Shown here piece by piece: positions 8,854-17,376 of a DNA stretch of 64,000 nucleotides. The position numbers were made by a program, and so were the translations under genes. Position 1 is the stretch's first letter, and each line of letters starts with the position of its first letter. This DNA comes from Shinella curvata (GTDB lineage Bacteria; Pseudomonadota; Alphaproteobacteria; Rhizobiales; Rhizobiaceae). A model generated the notes under the pieces. It saw only the letters and a program-made list of their open reading frames with translations, was not told where the DNA came from and searched no databases. The stretch is from positions 1 to 64,000 of the forward strand of contig NZ_JALJCJ010000004.1 in assembly GCF_022899935.1 (NCBI RefSeq), in the 5' to 3' direction.

Positions 8854-9911
8854 GCTGCTTCCTTCTTCTGGGCGGCACCGCTGGCGTTGTGGATCGCCAC
8901 GATGTCGGAAAGCAGGGCGTAAGCGGTTTCGATACGGCCAGCGCCGGGGCCCGTGACCGTGACGGAGCCAAGAAGTTCGGTATTCAGGGAAACGGCGTTG
9001 GTCGCACCACTGACCGCCGCAAGCGGATGCTCGAGCGGGAGGCACTTGGGCTCGACGCTACCAGTCACGGAGCCGTCGGCATTACGAACGGCCGAGCCGA
9101 TCAGCTTCCAGCGGCTGCTAGACTTGGTCGCGGCGTCGATGTCGGCGGCGGTCAGGCCCGAAATGCCCTTGCGCGAAACGTCGTCGGGGGTAAGGTTGGC
9201 ACCGAGAAGCTCATTGGCGAGGATCACGACCTTGAGGCGCACGTCATAACCCTCGACATCGGCGGTCGGATCGGCTTCGGCATAGCCCAGTTCCTGGGCT
9301 TCCTTGACTGCGGCGGAGAAGTCCATGCCCGTCTCCATGCGGCCGAGCACGAAGTTGGAGGTACCGTTCAGAATGCCCTCGAAGCCCTTGAGCTCTGCCC
9401 CGGCAAGCGTCTTTTCGGCCATGCGGATAACAGGCGTGCCGCTCATGACGGAGCCTTCGTACTCGAAGTGAAGGCCGTTCTTCTCTGCAAGGGCCTTCAA
9501 CACCTGAGCTCCGATCGCGACCGGACCCTTATTGGTCGTCACGACGTGCTTGCCGCTTTCGAGCGCCCAGCGGCAGTGCGACACGGCAGGTTCGCCATCC
9601 TTCGGGTTTGTGAAAGTCGCCTCGACGATGATGTCGGCCGGAGCAGTTTTAATTACAGTTTCGTTGTCGGCTTCGGCGCTGCCGCCGGAGAGCTGGCCGA
9701 AGCCGCCCTTGGCGAACTTGGATTCAACCAGGGTCTTGGCGTCAAGGCCGTTCGGGGAAATCACGGACCCGAGATAGAGGTCGCTGACGGCGACGATATT
9801 CAGCCGGAAACCAAGGTCTCGTGCCCAGAGATCGTTCTTCGAAGCGATAAGTTCGGCCAGAGCGCGATTCACGCCGCCAAATCCGATCAGTGCGATGTTA
9901 TAGACTGTCAT
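8850..9911 (-). CDS. hom: Homoserine dehydrogenase without ACT domain, probably catabolic
   Basis: A 353-residue enzyme interconverting homoserine and aspartate 4-semialdehyde with NAD(P). The Rossmann motif GFGGVN is at 10-15, Lys128 lies in TTNKGP, GTSNF is at 183-187, and the substrate-binding segment [10 protein letters not shown] at 214-223 is followed by Lys227. It lacks the C-terminal ACT domain that gives threonine feedback in biosynthetic forms. ATG 9911 has an ideal GGAGG ribosome site. It is the first gene of a unit with aldehyde dehydrogenase and aspartase, which argues for homoserine oxidation. Homoserine catabolism through such a plasmid gene is known for pea-associated Rhizobium leguminosarum. 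Confidence 0.9.
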   Translation of the reverse strand: MTVYNIALIGFGGVNRALAELIASKNDLWARDLGFRLNIVAVSDLYLGSVISPNGLDAKTLVESKFAKGGFGQLSGGSAEADNETVIKTAPADIIVEATFTNPKDGEPAVSHCRWALESGKHVVTTNKGPVAIGAQVLKALAEKNGLHFEYEGSVMSGTPVIRMAEKTLAGAELKGFEGILNGTSNFVLGRMETGMDFSAAVKEAQELGYAEADPTADVEGYDVRLKVVILANELLGANLTPDDVSRKGISGLTAADIDAATKSSSRWKLIGSAVRNADGSVTGSVEPKCLPLEHPLAAVSGATNAVSLNTELLGSVTVTGPGAGRIETAYALLSDIVAIHNASGAAQKKEAA

Positions 9912-9940
9912 GGTTGTCCTCCGGTGTTTGGATGACGGTA

Positions 9941-9976
9941 TAGTGAGCGGCACTATGCACTGTCGGAACGGTGCAT
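9941..9976. promoter_or_regulatory. Candidate operator upstream of hom
   Basis: Two adjoining inverted repeats lie 30-65 bases upstream of the hom start: TAGTG-N5-CACTA (9941-9955) and ATGCAC-N10-GTGCAT (9955-9976). Their position fits a regulator site for the homoserine unit, plausibly for its Lrp protein. Assignment is by position only. Confidence 0.35.
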
Positions 9977-10070
9977 TTCGACGAAATGACAGGGCATTCT
10001 GCTCAAAGCTCTTCCGCGTTGCATGGTGGTCGAAGCACCGAGCCGCGTTAGCCATCCACGTCACTTGGAG

Positions 10071-10104
10071 GAAAAGAAAAGGGCCAGGACCTTCATCCTG
10101 ACCC
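10071..10104 (-). terminator. Intrinsic terminator after the ABC transporter unit
   Basis: On the minus strand GGGTCAGGA (10104-10096) pairs with TCCTGGCCC (10089-10081) through a short loop, with one G-U pair, and is followed by a T-rich run TTTTCTTTT (10080-10072). It lies just past the ATPase stop at 10126 and ends the binding-protein-to-ATPase unit, separating it from the hom unit. Confidence 0.75.
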
Positions 10105-10125
10105 GACGCAACTCCTCCCGTCCGA

Positions 10126-10896
10126 TCAATGGATGATCTGGCTTAGGAAGGCTCGCGCGCGCTCGTGGCGGGGCTTGGAAAAGAATTCGTCCGGCACGTT
10201 CTCCTCAAGGATTTCGCCGCGATCCATGAAGATAACGCGATCGGCGACTTGCCTCGCAAAACCCATTTCGTGGGTGACACAGAGCATGGTCATGCCGTCT
10301 TCGGCTAGCCGTACCATCGTATCCAACACCTCCCTCACCATCTCCGGGTCGAGGGCGGACGTGGGTTCGTCGAACAGAAGGACCTTGGGTCGCATGCACA
10401 AAGCCCTCGCGATCGCGACACGTTGTTGCTGGCCACCCGAAAGCTGACCGGGGAATTTATGGGCCTGATCCGCGATACGGACTTTTTCCAGGAATTCGAA
10501 GGCGACCGCGTCCGCATCCTTCTTCGACTGCTTCTTCACCCAGATCGGGGCGAGGGTACAGTTCTCGAGAATGGTGAGGTGTGGGAACAGGTTGAAATGC
10601 TGGAAGACCATGCCGACCTCCTTCCGCACCGCATCGACGTTCCTGTAGTTGCTGGTCAATTCGATACCGTCGACGACGATACGGCCGCTTTGGTGTTGCT
10701 CGAGCCAGTTGATGCAGCGGATCATGGTCGACTTACCCGAGCCCGAAGGCCCCGCGATCACAATCCGCTCGCCGACCCGGACGTTCAGGTTAACGTTCTG
10801 CAGCACCTGAAAGCTGCCGTACCACTTGGACACCTGGTCGAGAGAGATCGCGACCTCCCGAATGTCCTTGTTGCCTGCCGGAGTGCTTGAAGTCAT
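10126..10896 (-). CDS. Polar amino-acid ABC transporter ATP-binding protein
   Basis: A 256-residue ATPase of the GlnQ/HisP class, with Walker [10 protein letters not shown] (about 49-57), signature LSGGQQQR, Walker [13 protein letters not shown] and H-loop THEMGFAR. It energises import through the two permeases encoded upstream at 12196-13517. ATG 10896 follows a GGAGG site. It is the last gene of the unit and is followed by an intrinsic terminator. Substrate cannot be read from the ATPase; the location beside hom suggests homoserine or a related legume amino acid. Confidence 0.92.
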   Translation of the reverse strand: MTSSTPAGNKDIREVAISLDQVSKWYGSFQVLQNVNLNVRVGERIVIAGPSGSGKSTMIRCINWLEQHQSGRIVVDGIELTSNYRNVDAVRKEVGMVFQHFNLFPHLTILENCTLAPIWVKKQSKKDADAVAFEFLEKVRIADQAHKFPGQLSGGQQQRVAIARALCMRPKVLLFDEPTSALDPEMVREVLDTMVRLAEDGMTMLCVTHEMGFARQVADRVIFMDRGEILEENVPDEFFSKPRHERARAFLSQIIH

Positions 10897-10961
10897 AGGG
10901 CCTCCATTGGAATACTCGTTGCTTCGGAGACGGGCTGACGCCGGCGGCCGAAAGAAACAGT

Positions 10962-12173
10962 TCAGTTGGTGAGAAGGTTTATTGCCCGCGCGAGAGTCTC
11001 AGCTCCCAAGACGAGGTCATCAACCGCAGTGTCCTCATCGAAGTTGTGGCTGATACCGTTAATTGACGGGACGAACAGCATACCCATGGGCATGAGCTTG
11101 GAGACATTCGCGGCGTCATGTAGCGCCCCCGACGTGATAGGACGCCATCCGTTTGGCACCGCCGTCACCGCGGCTCGTTCGAGAGCCGCTACGATCGTTG
11201 GATCGCAATGGGTAGCGGGGATCGCACTGTAGTCCGATGTCGTCCATTCGAGCCTCATGGCCTCCGCCGTAGCAAGCGCCGTCTGGTGAACGACCTCCCG
11301 CATCCGCTGGAGTAGCTCGTCGCTCGGGTCGCGCCACTGGACAGAAAAATCGACCCTGCCTGGTATCACCGACGCCGCATTCGGATGAACGGCTACATGA
11401 CCGATCGTCCACACTGTTGCTGGCCCGGCGATCCCCCGGAGCTTGGAGTTCAGGTCCGTGGTGAACCGGACAAGGCCCTGGAATGCGTCCCTCCGGAGGT
11501 TCATCGGCGTGGTCCCCGCATGGTTCTGCTCCCCGATGAAACTCATCCGTTCGCCACGTATGCCAACGATGTCGCGCACAACGCCGATCCGCTCTCCGGA
11601 AGTGTCGAGAATTGGACCCTGCTCGATATGAAGTTCGAGAAAAGAGCGGAACCAGTCCGTCGGAACCTCGCTCACCGTGCCGATAAGAGAGGCCTTTTTC
11701 CGTTCCTCCTCAAATCTCACCCCATCTGAGTCCGCCAGCAGGTCCACGTCCGCCAGGCTGAGCACCCCCGTCCAGGCACGGCTTCCGGTCAGGGTGGAAA
11801 AACGCCCTTCCTCGTCCTGAAAAGACACACAGGCGATTGGCGGCCCTCCGGCCTCGCGGCTGGCACGGGCGATCTCGAGCCCGACGATGACGCCCAGCGC
11901 CCCATCTAGCCATCCGCCTTCGGGCTGCGTGTCGGAATGCGATCCGACGAGGATCGAGTTCGTCGCACCTTCCGGAATGCCGAAGACGTTCCCGACCGGA
12001 TCAACATGTACCGTCAGCCCGGCTTCCGTCATCCGTGAGGCCAGCCAACGCCTCGCCTGGATGTCCGCGTCGGTGAACGCGCGTCGCTTCACGCCCTTTC
12101 CGCATTCGCCAAAAGTGCGCAGCTTTCTGAGATCGGAGAGCATGCGCTCGCCGTCAATATTGAATCTGGTCAT
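10962..12173 (-). CDS. M20-family Zn-dependent amidohydrolase (N-carbamoyl-amino-acid hydrolase/allantoate amidohydrolase type)
   Basis: A 403-residue cytosolic metallohydrolase. The binuclear metal ligands are visible: His79 in GSHSD, Asp90 in LDGALG, Glu121-Glu122 in QDEEG, His182 in ELHIEQGP and a C-terminal ISHN histidine. The dimerisation segment carries NHAGTTPM. Enzymes of this branch cleave N-carbamoyl, ureido or N-acyl amino acids. The gene lies between the permeases and the ATPase of an importer, so the imported compound or a derivative is probably its substrate. A ureido compound made by the nearby pentein enzyme is one option. Confidence 0.85.
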   Translation of the reverse strand: MTRFNIDGERMLSDLRKLRTFGECGKGVKRRAFTDADIQARRWLASRMTEAGLTVHVDPVGNVFGIPEGATNSILVGSHSDTQPEGGWLDGALGVIVGLEIARASREAGGPPIACVSFQDEEGRFSTLTGSRAWTGVLSLADVDLLADSDGVRFEEERKKASLIGTVSEVPTDWFRSFLELHIEQGPILDTSGERIGVVRDIVGIRGERMSFIGEQNHAGTTPMNLRRDAFQGLVRFTTDLNSKLRGIAGPATVWTIGHVAVHPNAASVIPGRVDFSVQWRDPSDELLQRMREVVHQTALATAEAMRLEWTTSDYSAIPATHCDPTIVAALERAAVTAVPNGWRPITSGALHDAANVSKLMPMGMLFVPSINGISHNFDEDTAVDDLVLGAETLARAINLLTN

Positions 12174-12195
12174 TTTGTGCTCTCTTATGAGTGGA

Positions 12196-12852
12196 TCACC
12201 GGGCCGGATTGACCCAGGACATTCGCCGCTCGAGGAATTGCGCCAGGGCCATGATCGACAGGACCAGGACGAGGTAGAGTACGCCTATAATCGCCCAGAC
12301 TTCGAAGATCAGAAATGTCTGGGTGATGACGACCTGCCCCGAGAACGTCAGCTCGGCGACCGAGACGCCCGCGAGGAACGCCGACTCCTTGCACAGTGTC
12401 GCCAGCAGGTTGACACTGGCGGGCAGTACGAACGGCAGCAACTGGGGCAGGATGATTAGGCGGAACTGGAGAAGGGGGCCGATTGCAAGGGCGCGGGCAC
12501 CTTCGCGCTGCCCATTGGGGATGGAATTCAAACCACCCCTGATAATTTCCGCCATGTACGCGGCGCTGTAGATCGCCACGGCGACGAGACCCACGAGGAC
12601 TGGTTCTAACCGCAGGCGTAGAACACCCATCAAAGCGAACAAGAGCATTGCCTGAATGAGGAACGGGGTGTTGCGGATGAGCTCGACGTAAGAGCGTGCA
12701 AGCCAGCCAACGAGCTTTTTCTTTGACACCAGCATGCTCGCGAGCAATGCCCCGAATACGCTACCGATCGCGAAGCCACCGGTGACGAGAATGATCGTCC
12801 AGAGAAATCCGCGTAAAAGCGTACCGCCGTAGGTCGTGATGAAGTCCGTCAT
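12196..12852 (-). CDS. Amino-acid ABC transporter permease (second subunit)
   Basis: A 218-residue inner-membrane protein of the HisM/GlnP class. Several hydrophobic spans are visible, plus the EAA loop around EGARALAIGPLLQFRLIILPQ that contacts the ATPase. ATG 12852 shares one base with the stop of the preceding permease gene, so the two are co-translated; an upstream start inside that gene was rejected. It forms the heterodimeric channel with its neighbour. Confidence 0.9.
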   Translation of the reverse strand: MTDFITTYGGTLLRGFLWTIILVTGGFAIGSVFGALLASMLVSKKKLVGWLARSYVELIRNTPFLIQAMLLFALMGVLRLRLEPVLVGLVAVAIYSAAYMAEIIRGGLNSIPNGQREGARALAIGPLLQFRLIILPQLLPFVLPASVNLLATLCKESAFLAGVSVAELTFSGQVVITQTFLIFEVWAIIGVLYLVLVLSIMALAQFLERRMSWVNPAR

Positions 12853-13517
12853 TATCGCGTCCTTCCAACTGTCAGTCTGGTCTCGAGATATCTGGAGACC
12901 CAGGAAATGGACCCGATGAGGAGGAAGTAGAGGAAGCACGCGGCGAGAAGCGGGCCGAGTGGATCGAACGTCTGCATGGTGACCTGCTGCGCGCGCCGGG
13001 TAAGATCAACGACGGTGATCAGGGACAGCACTGGTGATGCCTTGATGAGGAATCCGATCTCACCTGCCAGGGCAGGCAACGCGATGGGAAGGACCTGTGG
13101 CGTCAAGACGAGACGCCACAGCTGGAACTTGTTGAGACCGAGAGCATAGGCTCCCTCTGTCTGCCCGTTCGGAAGGCGTGCGATCGCGCCGCGAAGTACC
13201 TCGGACTGGAACGCGGCACCGTTCATCGCCAACGCGAGGACTCCAACCCAAAGCGCCGAAACCCTGCCTAGATCGAATAGGGCGGGAACACCGAAGTATA
13301 GGAGAAACACAAGGATGACGATCGGCAGCCCGCGCATGAGCGTGACGTAGACCTTAGCGGTCCAGACCACCACACCGATGCCCGACCTGCGAGCTGCGAC
13401 AATGCACACCGCGCCTACAAGCGCTAGGATCGACGCAAGCCCGCAGATCAGGAGCGTGGTAACCAAACCGTCAAGCAGAAGCGGGACCGTATCGACTGCG
13501 CCAAGAAGGTACTTCAT
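12852..13517 (-). CDS. Amino-acid ABC transporter permease (first subunit)
   Basis: A 221-residue inner-membrane permease of the His/Glu/Gln/Arg family, with an N-terminal TLLICG membrane span, the conserved RGLPIVILVFLLYFG segment and the EAA motif in TEGAYALGLNKFQLWRLVL. It starts 16 bp after the solute-binding protein gene and pairs with the permease ending at 12196. Confidence 0.9.
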   Translation of the reverse strand: MKYLLGAVDTVPLLLDGLVTTLLICGLASILALVGAVCIVAARRSGIGVVVWTAKVYVTLMRGLPIVILVFLLYFGVPALFDLGRVSALWVGVLALAMNGAAFQSEVLRGAIARLPNGQTEGAYALGLNKFQLWRLVLTPQVLPIALPALAGEIGFLIKASPVLSLITVVDLTRRAQQVTMQTFDPLGPLLAACFLYFLLIGSISWVSRYLETRLTVGRTR

Positions 13518-13533
13518 CGGAACTCTCTGGCGG

Positions 13534-14370
13534 TCACTGTTTCAATTGGACCGCATTGTCCGGCAGGTAGCCGTCTTCGGGGGTATCGGATTCCAGGCCT
13601 ACCCATTTCTTCTGCATCTCCGCAATCTGGCCCGACTTCACCAGACGTGTAATGGTGCCGTTGAGAGCTTCGAGAAGAGTTTTGTCTTCCGGCCGCGTCA
13701 CCCAGGAAAGATACGCTGGTTTGCCATACGAGAACGTCACCTTGAAGGTGTCCGGGTTGGTCTTCATGAACTCCGCTGCGGAAATGTTCGGAACAACGAT
13801 CGCATCAACCTGCCCAGAACTTAGGTTGAAGGCGGTGTCGGGATAGGACTGGAAGAGGCGCAGGTCGCTGAAACCCTGGCCACCGGAGGCCTTGAGTTCG
13901 TCGTTCATCTGGCGGGCGACCGCATCGGTCGAGCTCCCGAGTTGCGTTCCAATCAGCAAGCCGTTCAGGTCGCTCAATTGCTTGATACTATCGTTGTCCG
14001 CCAGGACGACGACATTGTTGTCGATCGCGGCAAACGGGCGGGAGAATGCATATGCCTTCGCGCGCTCTGCGTTCGGGGTAACGGATGTCGCTACCATGTC
14101 GTACTGCTTGGCGGCGAGGCCGGAGAGAATGCCCTGGAAAGGAAGGTCGAGCTGTTCGACTTCGACCCCGAGGTCTTTGGCGAATTCGGCAAGGAGTTCC
14201 GAGCCGAAGCCAATGATCTTGCCGTCCTCGACGTATTCGAACGGCTTGAAGGCAGCCTCCGTGGCCACGGTAATTTTGCCTGCGGCCTTGATCTTAGCCA
14301 GCGTGTCCTCAGCGTGGGCAGCACCCGAGATAAGTGCAGACATTGCAAGTGTGATCAGAATTCGTTTCAT
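13534..14370 (-). CDS. Periplasmic amino-acid-binding protein (SBP family 3)
   Basis: A 278-residue periplasmic receptor. A signal peptide MKRILITLAMSALISGAAHA precedes the mature family-3 domain, which shows ITVATEAAFKPFEYVEDGKIIGF and the hinge-region GTQLGSSTD. It is the first gene of the importer unit and sets its specificity. Divergent transcription from the LysR gene at 14498 leaves a 127-bp shared control region containing TTCCGCAA repeats. Ligand unknown; homoserine or another amino acid is the inference from neighbours. Confidence 0.9.
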   Translation of the reverse strand: MKRILITLAMSALISGAAHAEDTLAKIKAAGKITVATEAAFKPFEYVEDGKIIGFGSELLAEFAKDLGVEVEQLDLPFQGILSGLAAKQYDMVATSVTPNAERAKAYAFSRPFAAIDNNVVVLADNDSIKQLSDLNGLLIGTQLGSSTDAVARQMNDELKASGGQGFSDLRLFQSYPDTAFNLSSGQVDAIVVPNISAAEFMKTNPDTFKVTFSYGKPAYLSWVTRPEDKTLLEALNGTITRLVKSGQIAEMQKKWVGLESDTPEDGYLPDNAVQLKQ

Positions 14371-14445
14371 GGTTCCCTCTTATTGGTTCTTCGTTCTTCA
14401 GCCCCGGAATGCAGACCGATCGACGTTGACGGTATCTGAAAAAAA

Positions 14446-14496
14446 TTGCGGAAGAACCGTGAAGATGGTTAGCTCACTTGCAGGATTCCGCAAATG
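14446..14496. promoter_or_regulatory. Inverted TTCCGCAA pair between the binding-protein and LysR genes
   Basis: TTGCGGAA (14446-14453) and TTCCGCAA (14486-14493) form an inverted pair in the divergent control region. The same word, extended to TTCCGCAAATG, recurs at 15430-15440 before the amidinotransferase gene. The pattern is what one expects for binding sites of the intervening LysR regulator. Confidence 0.45.
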
Positions 14497-14497
14497 A

Positions 14498-15412
14498 GTG
14501 GCTTTGATGATTAGATTTGCACTGTCGAGCTTCGACATAAAGCATCTGCGTACTTTTTTGGCTGTTGTCGAGCACGGGGGGGTATCTTCGGCGGCTTATC
14601 GCCTGAACGCCAGCATATCGAGTATCAGCCGCGACCTGTCAGCACTGGAGGAGCGCCTCGGCCTTCAGTTGTGCAGGCGTGGACGCTCGGGATTTGCTCT
14701 TACACCTCACGGCGAAGAGGTTCACAGGGCCGCAACACAGCTCCTCGCGAACATCCATTCCTTCGAGCTGACGGTGCAGAGCACCCGACAATCGCTGGCG
14801 GGAACCTTCACGCTCGGTGTAATCGACAACGTGGTGACCAACCCGAGCGCAGGCGTGATCCCGGCGCTGGCGGAGATGCATCGGCTTTTTCCCGGCATGT
14901 TGATCAGCGTGAGCGTTCACACTGTTTCGGTCATCGATGTCCTGGTCAGGGACAATAAGGTCGATTTTGCGATTACCAGCCAGCGCGAAGACTTCGAGCA
15001 ACTCGAATATCAGCCAGCCTTCATCGAGGAGCATCGCCTCTACATCTCGAAGCTATCACCCTATTATGATCAGGCGATCCAGACCCTTGGCAGCGAGCGA
15101 CAAGCGAACGGGGATTTCGCCATCCCGTATATCTCGCGAGACTTTAGAACGGACGAATTCTCCGAATTCGAGCGAAAATATCCTCTCCAGATTGCCGCAC
15201 GTGGCAGCACCCTGGAATCGGTCGTGGCGTCAGTCCTGGCGGGCGTTGGCTGTGCACTTCTTCCGTCACACTTCGTAAAGCAGGTCGGCGGCGAAACGCT
15301 GGTCGAAATCGAAACCCCGGATACGCCCGTCCAAATCCAGTTTCACTTCGTCTATCGCCGCGATAACGCGGATCGCCGGGCGGTTAAGGCGCTGCTCGAC
15401 CGGTTCTCGTAA
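14498..15412 (+). CDS. LysR family transcriptional regulator
   Basis: A 304-residue regulator with an N-terminal winged HTH (HLRTFLAVVEHGGVSSAAYRLN, then ISSISRDLSALEERLGLQL) and a periplasmic-binding-like effector domain from about residue 95. GTG 14498 and ATG 14507 are both possible starts. It is divergent from the importer unit (14370 to 10126) and 105 bp upstream of the amidinotransferase gene; matching TTCCGCAA words flank it on both sides. It probably controls both neighbours in response to the imported compound. Confidence 0.88.
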   Translation: MALMIRFALSSFDIKHLRTFLAVVEHGGVSSAAYRLNASISSISRDLSALEERLGLQLCRRGRSGFALTPHGEEVHRAATQLLANIHSFELTVQSTRQSLAGTFTLGVIDNVVTNPSAGVIPALAEMHRLFPGMLISVSVHTVSVIDVLVRDNKVDFAITSQREDFEQLEYQPAFIEEHRLYISKLSPYYDQAIQTLGSERQANGDFAIPYISRDFRTDEFSEFERKYPLQIAARGSTLESVVASVLAGVGCALLPSHFVKQVGGETLVEIETPDTPVQIQFHFVYRRDNADRRAVKALLDRFS

Positions 15413-15429
15413 TTCATTCGGTTGCTGGT

Positions 15430-15440
15430 TTCCGCAAATG
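15430..15440. promoter_or_regulatory. Third TTCCGCAAATG element, upstream of the amidinotransferase gene
   Basis: The 11-bp word TTCCGCAAATG here is identical to 14486-14496. It lies 78 bases before the amidinotransferase start, where an activator site could sit. Confidence 0.4.
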
Positions 15441-15517
15441 TGATTGCATAGTTTGAGCCTTACCAGGTGATGCCGGCTGATTAGGTTGTCCGAATTACCA
15501 TGACAGAGGACAACCAA

Positions 15518-16528
15518 ATGACAGATACAAACGCGGCTCCACGCGCGGCCGCCGATGCTCCGGTCTTCGTGGAATCGGAATGGGCGACACTCAAGGAATG
15601 CGTATACGGCTCACCTGACGCGTGGGTTCTGCCCAAGTTTCTGAGTGACTCAAAGCTCCGCGCCCAGGGTGAACACGGCAAGTTCTGGGAGCAGAACCAG
15701 GGCCGCGACGTCAAGGAAGTGAACCCCGAACTCTTTGCCGAGTTCAGCAGCCAGATCAGTGGTGCTATCAAGCTCCTCGAAGGGCTCGGCGTTCGTGTCC
15801 ACGTAGCCGGTGAGATAAGCGAACAGAACCGCAAATTCCCGCGCGGCGAAGATCACGGCGTCCAGACCGCGTGGATGCGCGACCCGTTTGTGACGATCGG
15901 CAACAACGTGATCGAGCTTGCCCCCCGCAGCTACTTCCATCGTCGCCAGCGTTTCGCCATCCGCGAATTCCTCGGCGCGACCATGGACCGCGGCGCTCGT
16001 TTCTTCGCACAGCCTGACGGCGGCGCAGATGAGTACGTCGACGGCACGGGCTGGGGATACCTTGAGGGTGGCGACATCTTCGTTGTCGGCCGCAATATCT
16101 TGGTCGGCAACTCCGGCGGTTGCAGCAATCCGGAAGGTGCCCGCTGGCTCCAGCACATGCTGGGCAGCGACTACAAGGTCCAGACCGTCAAGATCGATCC
16201 AATGTTCCCCCACCTCGACTGCGTACTGATGACACCGCGTGAGGGCGTAGCTATCGCAAGCCTTGAGGCGCTACCGGAAGGCCTGCCGGATTTCATGAAG
16301 GACTGGGACGTGCATGCGGTGCCGAAGGCCATGGCCAAAGCCCACATGGCCTGTAACAACCTTGTTCTCGATGACCACACGGTCGTCGTCCCGTCGGAAG
16401 AGGCTCTGAACCCAATTGCCGACGCCCTCAAGTCGCGCAAGTTCGAAGTGATCCGCATCCCCTATCGTGTTCCCTGCATGGCGGGCGGTTCGTTCCGCTG
16501 CGCACATCAGCCGTTGATCCGCAATTGA
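15518..16528 (+). CDS. Pentein-fold amidinotransferase (glycine/inosamine amidinotransferase type)
   Basis: A 336-residue enzyme of the guanidino-group-modifying superfamily. The catalytic set is visible: MRDPF with Asp122, EGGD with Asp186, His232 in PHLDC, and nucleophile Cys328 in GGSFRCAHQP, where arginine:glycine amidinotransferase has its cysteine. Such enzymes move the amidino group of arginine, and of canavanine in some members, to an amine; related deiminases hydrolyse it. ATG 15518 has GAGGA upstream and is preferred over ATG 15500. It is a single-gene unit with its own terminator, beside a LysR regulator and close to homoserine and canavanine genes, so canavanine is a reasonable but unproven donor. 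Confidence 0.85.
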   Translation: MTDTNAAPRAAADAPVFVESEWATLKECVYGSPDAWVLPKFLSDSKLRAQGEHGKFWEQNQGRDVKEVNPELFAEFSSQISGAIKLLEGLGVRVHVAGEISEQNRKFPRGEDHGVQTAWMRDPFVTIGNNVIELAPRSYFHRRQRFAIREFLGATMDRGARFFAQPDGGADEYVDGTGWGYLEGGDIFVVGRNILVGNSGGCSNPEGARWLQHMLGSDYKVQTVKIDPMFPHLDCVLMTPREGVAIASLEALPEGLPDFMKDWDVHAVPKAMAKAHMACNNLVLDDHTVVVPSEEALNPIADALKSRKFEVIRIPYRVPCMAGGSFRCAHQPLIRN

Positions 16529-16533
16529 ACCGA

Positions 16534-16566
16534 AACCGCCTGGCCGATTCGGAAGGCCAGGCGGTT
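16534..16566 (+). terminator. Strong hairpin after the amidinotransferase gene
   Basis: AACCGCCTGGCC (16534-16545) pairs perfectly with GGCCAGGCGGTT (16555-16566) across a 9-base loop, six bases past the stop codon. The T run is poor, but the 12-bp stem and position make a terminator likely. It may also serve the opposing ArgP remnant. Confidence 0.7.
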
Positions 16567-16647
16567 CATACGTCGGGCGATGGATGTCTTTCGGTGCCGA
16601 TTGTGGTCAGGTTTGATCAGATGCCTTCATCCAGCGCTGGAAACCAG

Positions 16648-16929
16648 CTACTTGCCAGCATGTATTAGGCGACTGAGCTCTGGAGCATGCTTTACAAGCT
16701 CGCGCTCCATGAATCTGACCTTCTCAAGGTGCTGTATTAGCAGCGCTCCCTCGTCGGTCGGGCGACATGGGGTTCCACGCACGATGAGAAGGCTGGAAAC
16801 ATGCTTTTCCAATTTTATGACCCGCTGGGAAACAGCTGACGCTGTTACGTTCAGAGCTTCAGCGGCCTTTTCGAAGCTCCCAAGTCGAATGACCGCTTCA
16901 AGAGCCTCCAGCGCCAGGTAGTTCAGCAT
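16648..16929 (-). pseudogene. Truncated ArgP/LysG-type LysR regulator (HTH only)
   Basis: The 93-residue product is only the N-terminal HTH of the ArgP/LysG branch: LALEALEAVIRLGSFEKAAEALNVTASAVSQR and LIVRGTPCRPTDEG match the family well. The roughly 200-residue effector domain is missing, and the 80 bases left before the amidinotransferase terminator cannot hold it. Full-length ArgP/LysG proteins sense arginine or lysine and drive amino-acid exporters. It follows the SMR gene on the same strand. It is most likely a decayed gene, though an HTH-only protein could still bind DNA. Confidence 0.7.
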
Positions 16930-16999
16930 ATCGTGTAGCCCCTTTGCTTGCGGGCTCGAACCACGCGGGTCCCCCTGATGTCTTTCATTGATGCCGCGC

Positions 17000-17317
17000 T
17001 TACGCGCTCGCGAGTTTCATCATGAGAATCCCTGCAACGATTAGCGTGGCGGCGGCGATCCGCGTGGCGCTCGCAGGTTCTCCGAGGATGAAGAGACCTA
17101 CCACGAAAGACCCGACTGCGCCGATACCCGTCCAGACGGTGTAGGCGGTTCCTAGCGGCAGTGAACGCATGGCGAAAGATAGCAGGACCCCACTCGCGAC
17201 CATCGCCACCACCGTGACAACAGAGGGAGTGACGACCGTGAAGCCCTCTGAGCGCTTCATGGAATAAGCCCAGACGACTTCGAGAAGTCCGGCGACGAAG
17301 AGTATGATCCAGTTCAT
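17000..17317 (-). CDS. gdx: SMR-family guanidinium exporter (Gdx/SugE type)
   Basis: A 105-residue, four-helix inner-membrane protein. The SugE/Gdx subtype is recognisable from GLLEVVWAYSMKRSEGF, with the proton-coupling Glu13 and Trp16, and from SLPLGTAYTVWTGIGAVG. Known Gdx proteins swap protons for guanidinium and close relatives. It lies 68 bp after the candidate canavanine gamma-lyase, on the same strand. That lyase is known to release hydroxyguanidine, a guanidinium analogue, so I infer that this pump expels it. An intercistronic hairpin precedes it; no guanidine riboswitch motif was recognised. Confidence 0.88.
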   Translation of the reverse strand: MNWIILFVAGLLEVVWAYSMKRSEGFTVVTPSVVTVVAMVASGVLLSFAMRSLPLGTAYTVWTGIGAVGSFVVGLFILGEPASATRIAAATLIVAGILMMKLASA

Positions 17318-17352
17318 TTCGGTATCAGCTTTGTAATTGGAGAACGGCGTGG

Positions 17353-17376
17353 GCGGGCCGCCCGGAAGCGGCCCGC
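17353..17376 (-). terminator. Intercistronic hairpin between lyase and Gdx genes
   Basis: GCGGGCCGC (17353-17361) and GCGGCCCGC (17368-17376) form a 9-bp GC-rich stem with a 6-base loop, just past the lyase stop. It has no T run and probably partly attenuates or stabilises the upstream message rather than ending the operon. Confidence 0.45.

Noticed and set aside
8889-9935. 348-codon plus-strand frame opposite hom
   Set aside because: Composition is that of a reverse-frame shadow (glycine, arginine and valine rich); the minus strand encodes a full homoserine dehydrogenase.
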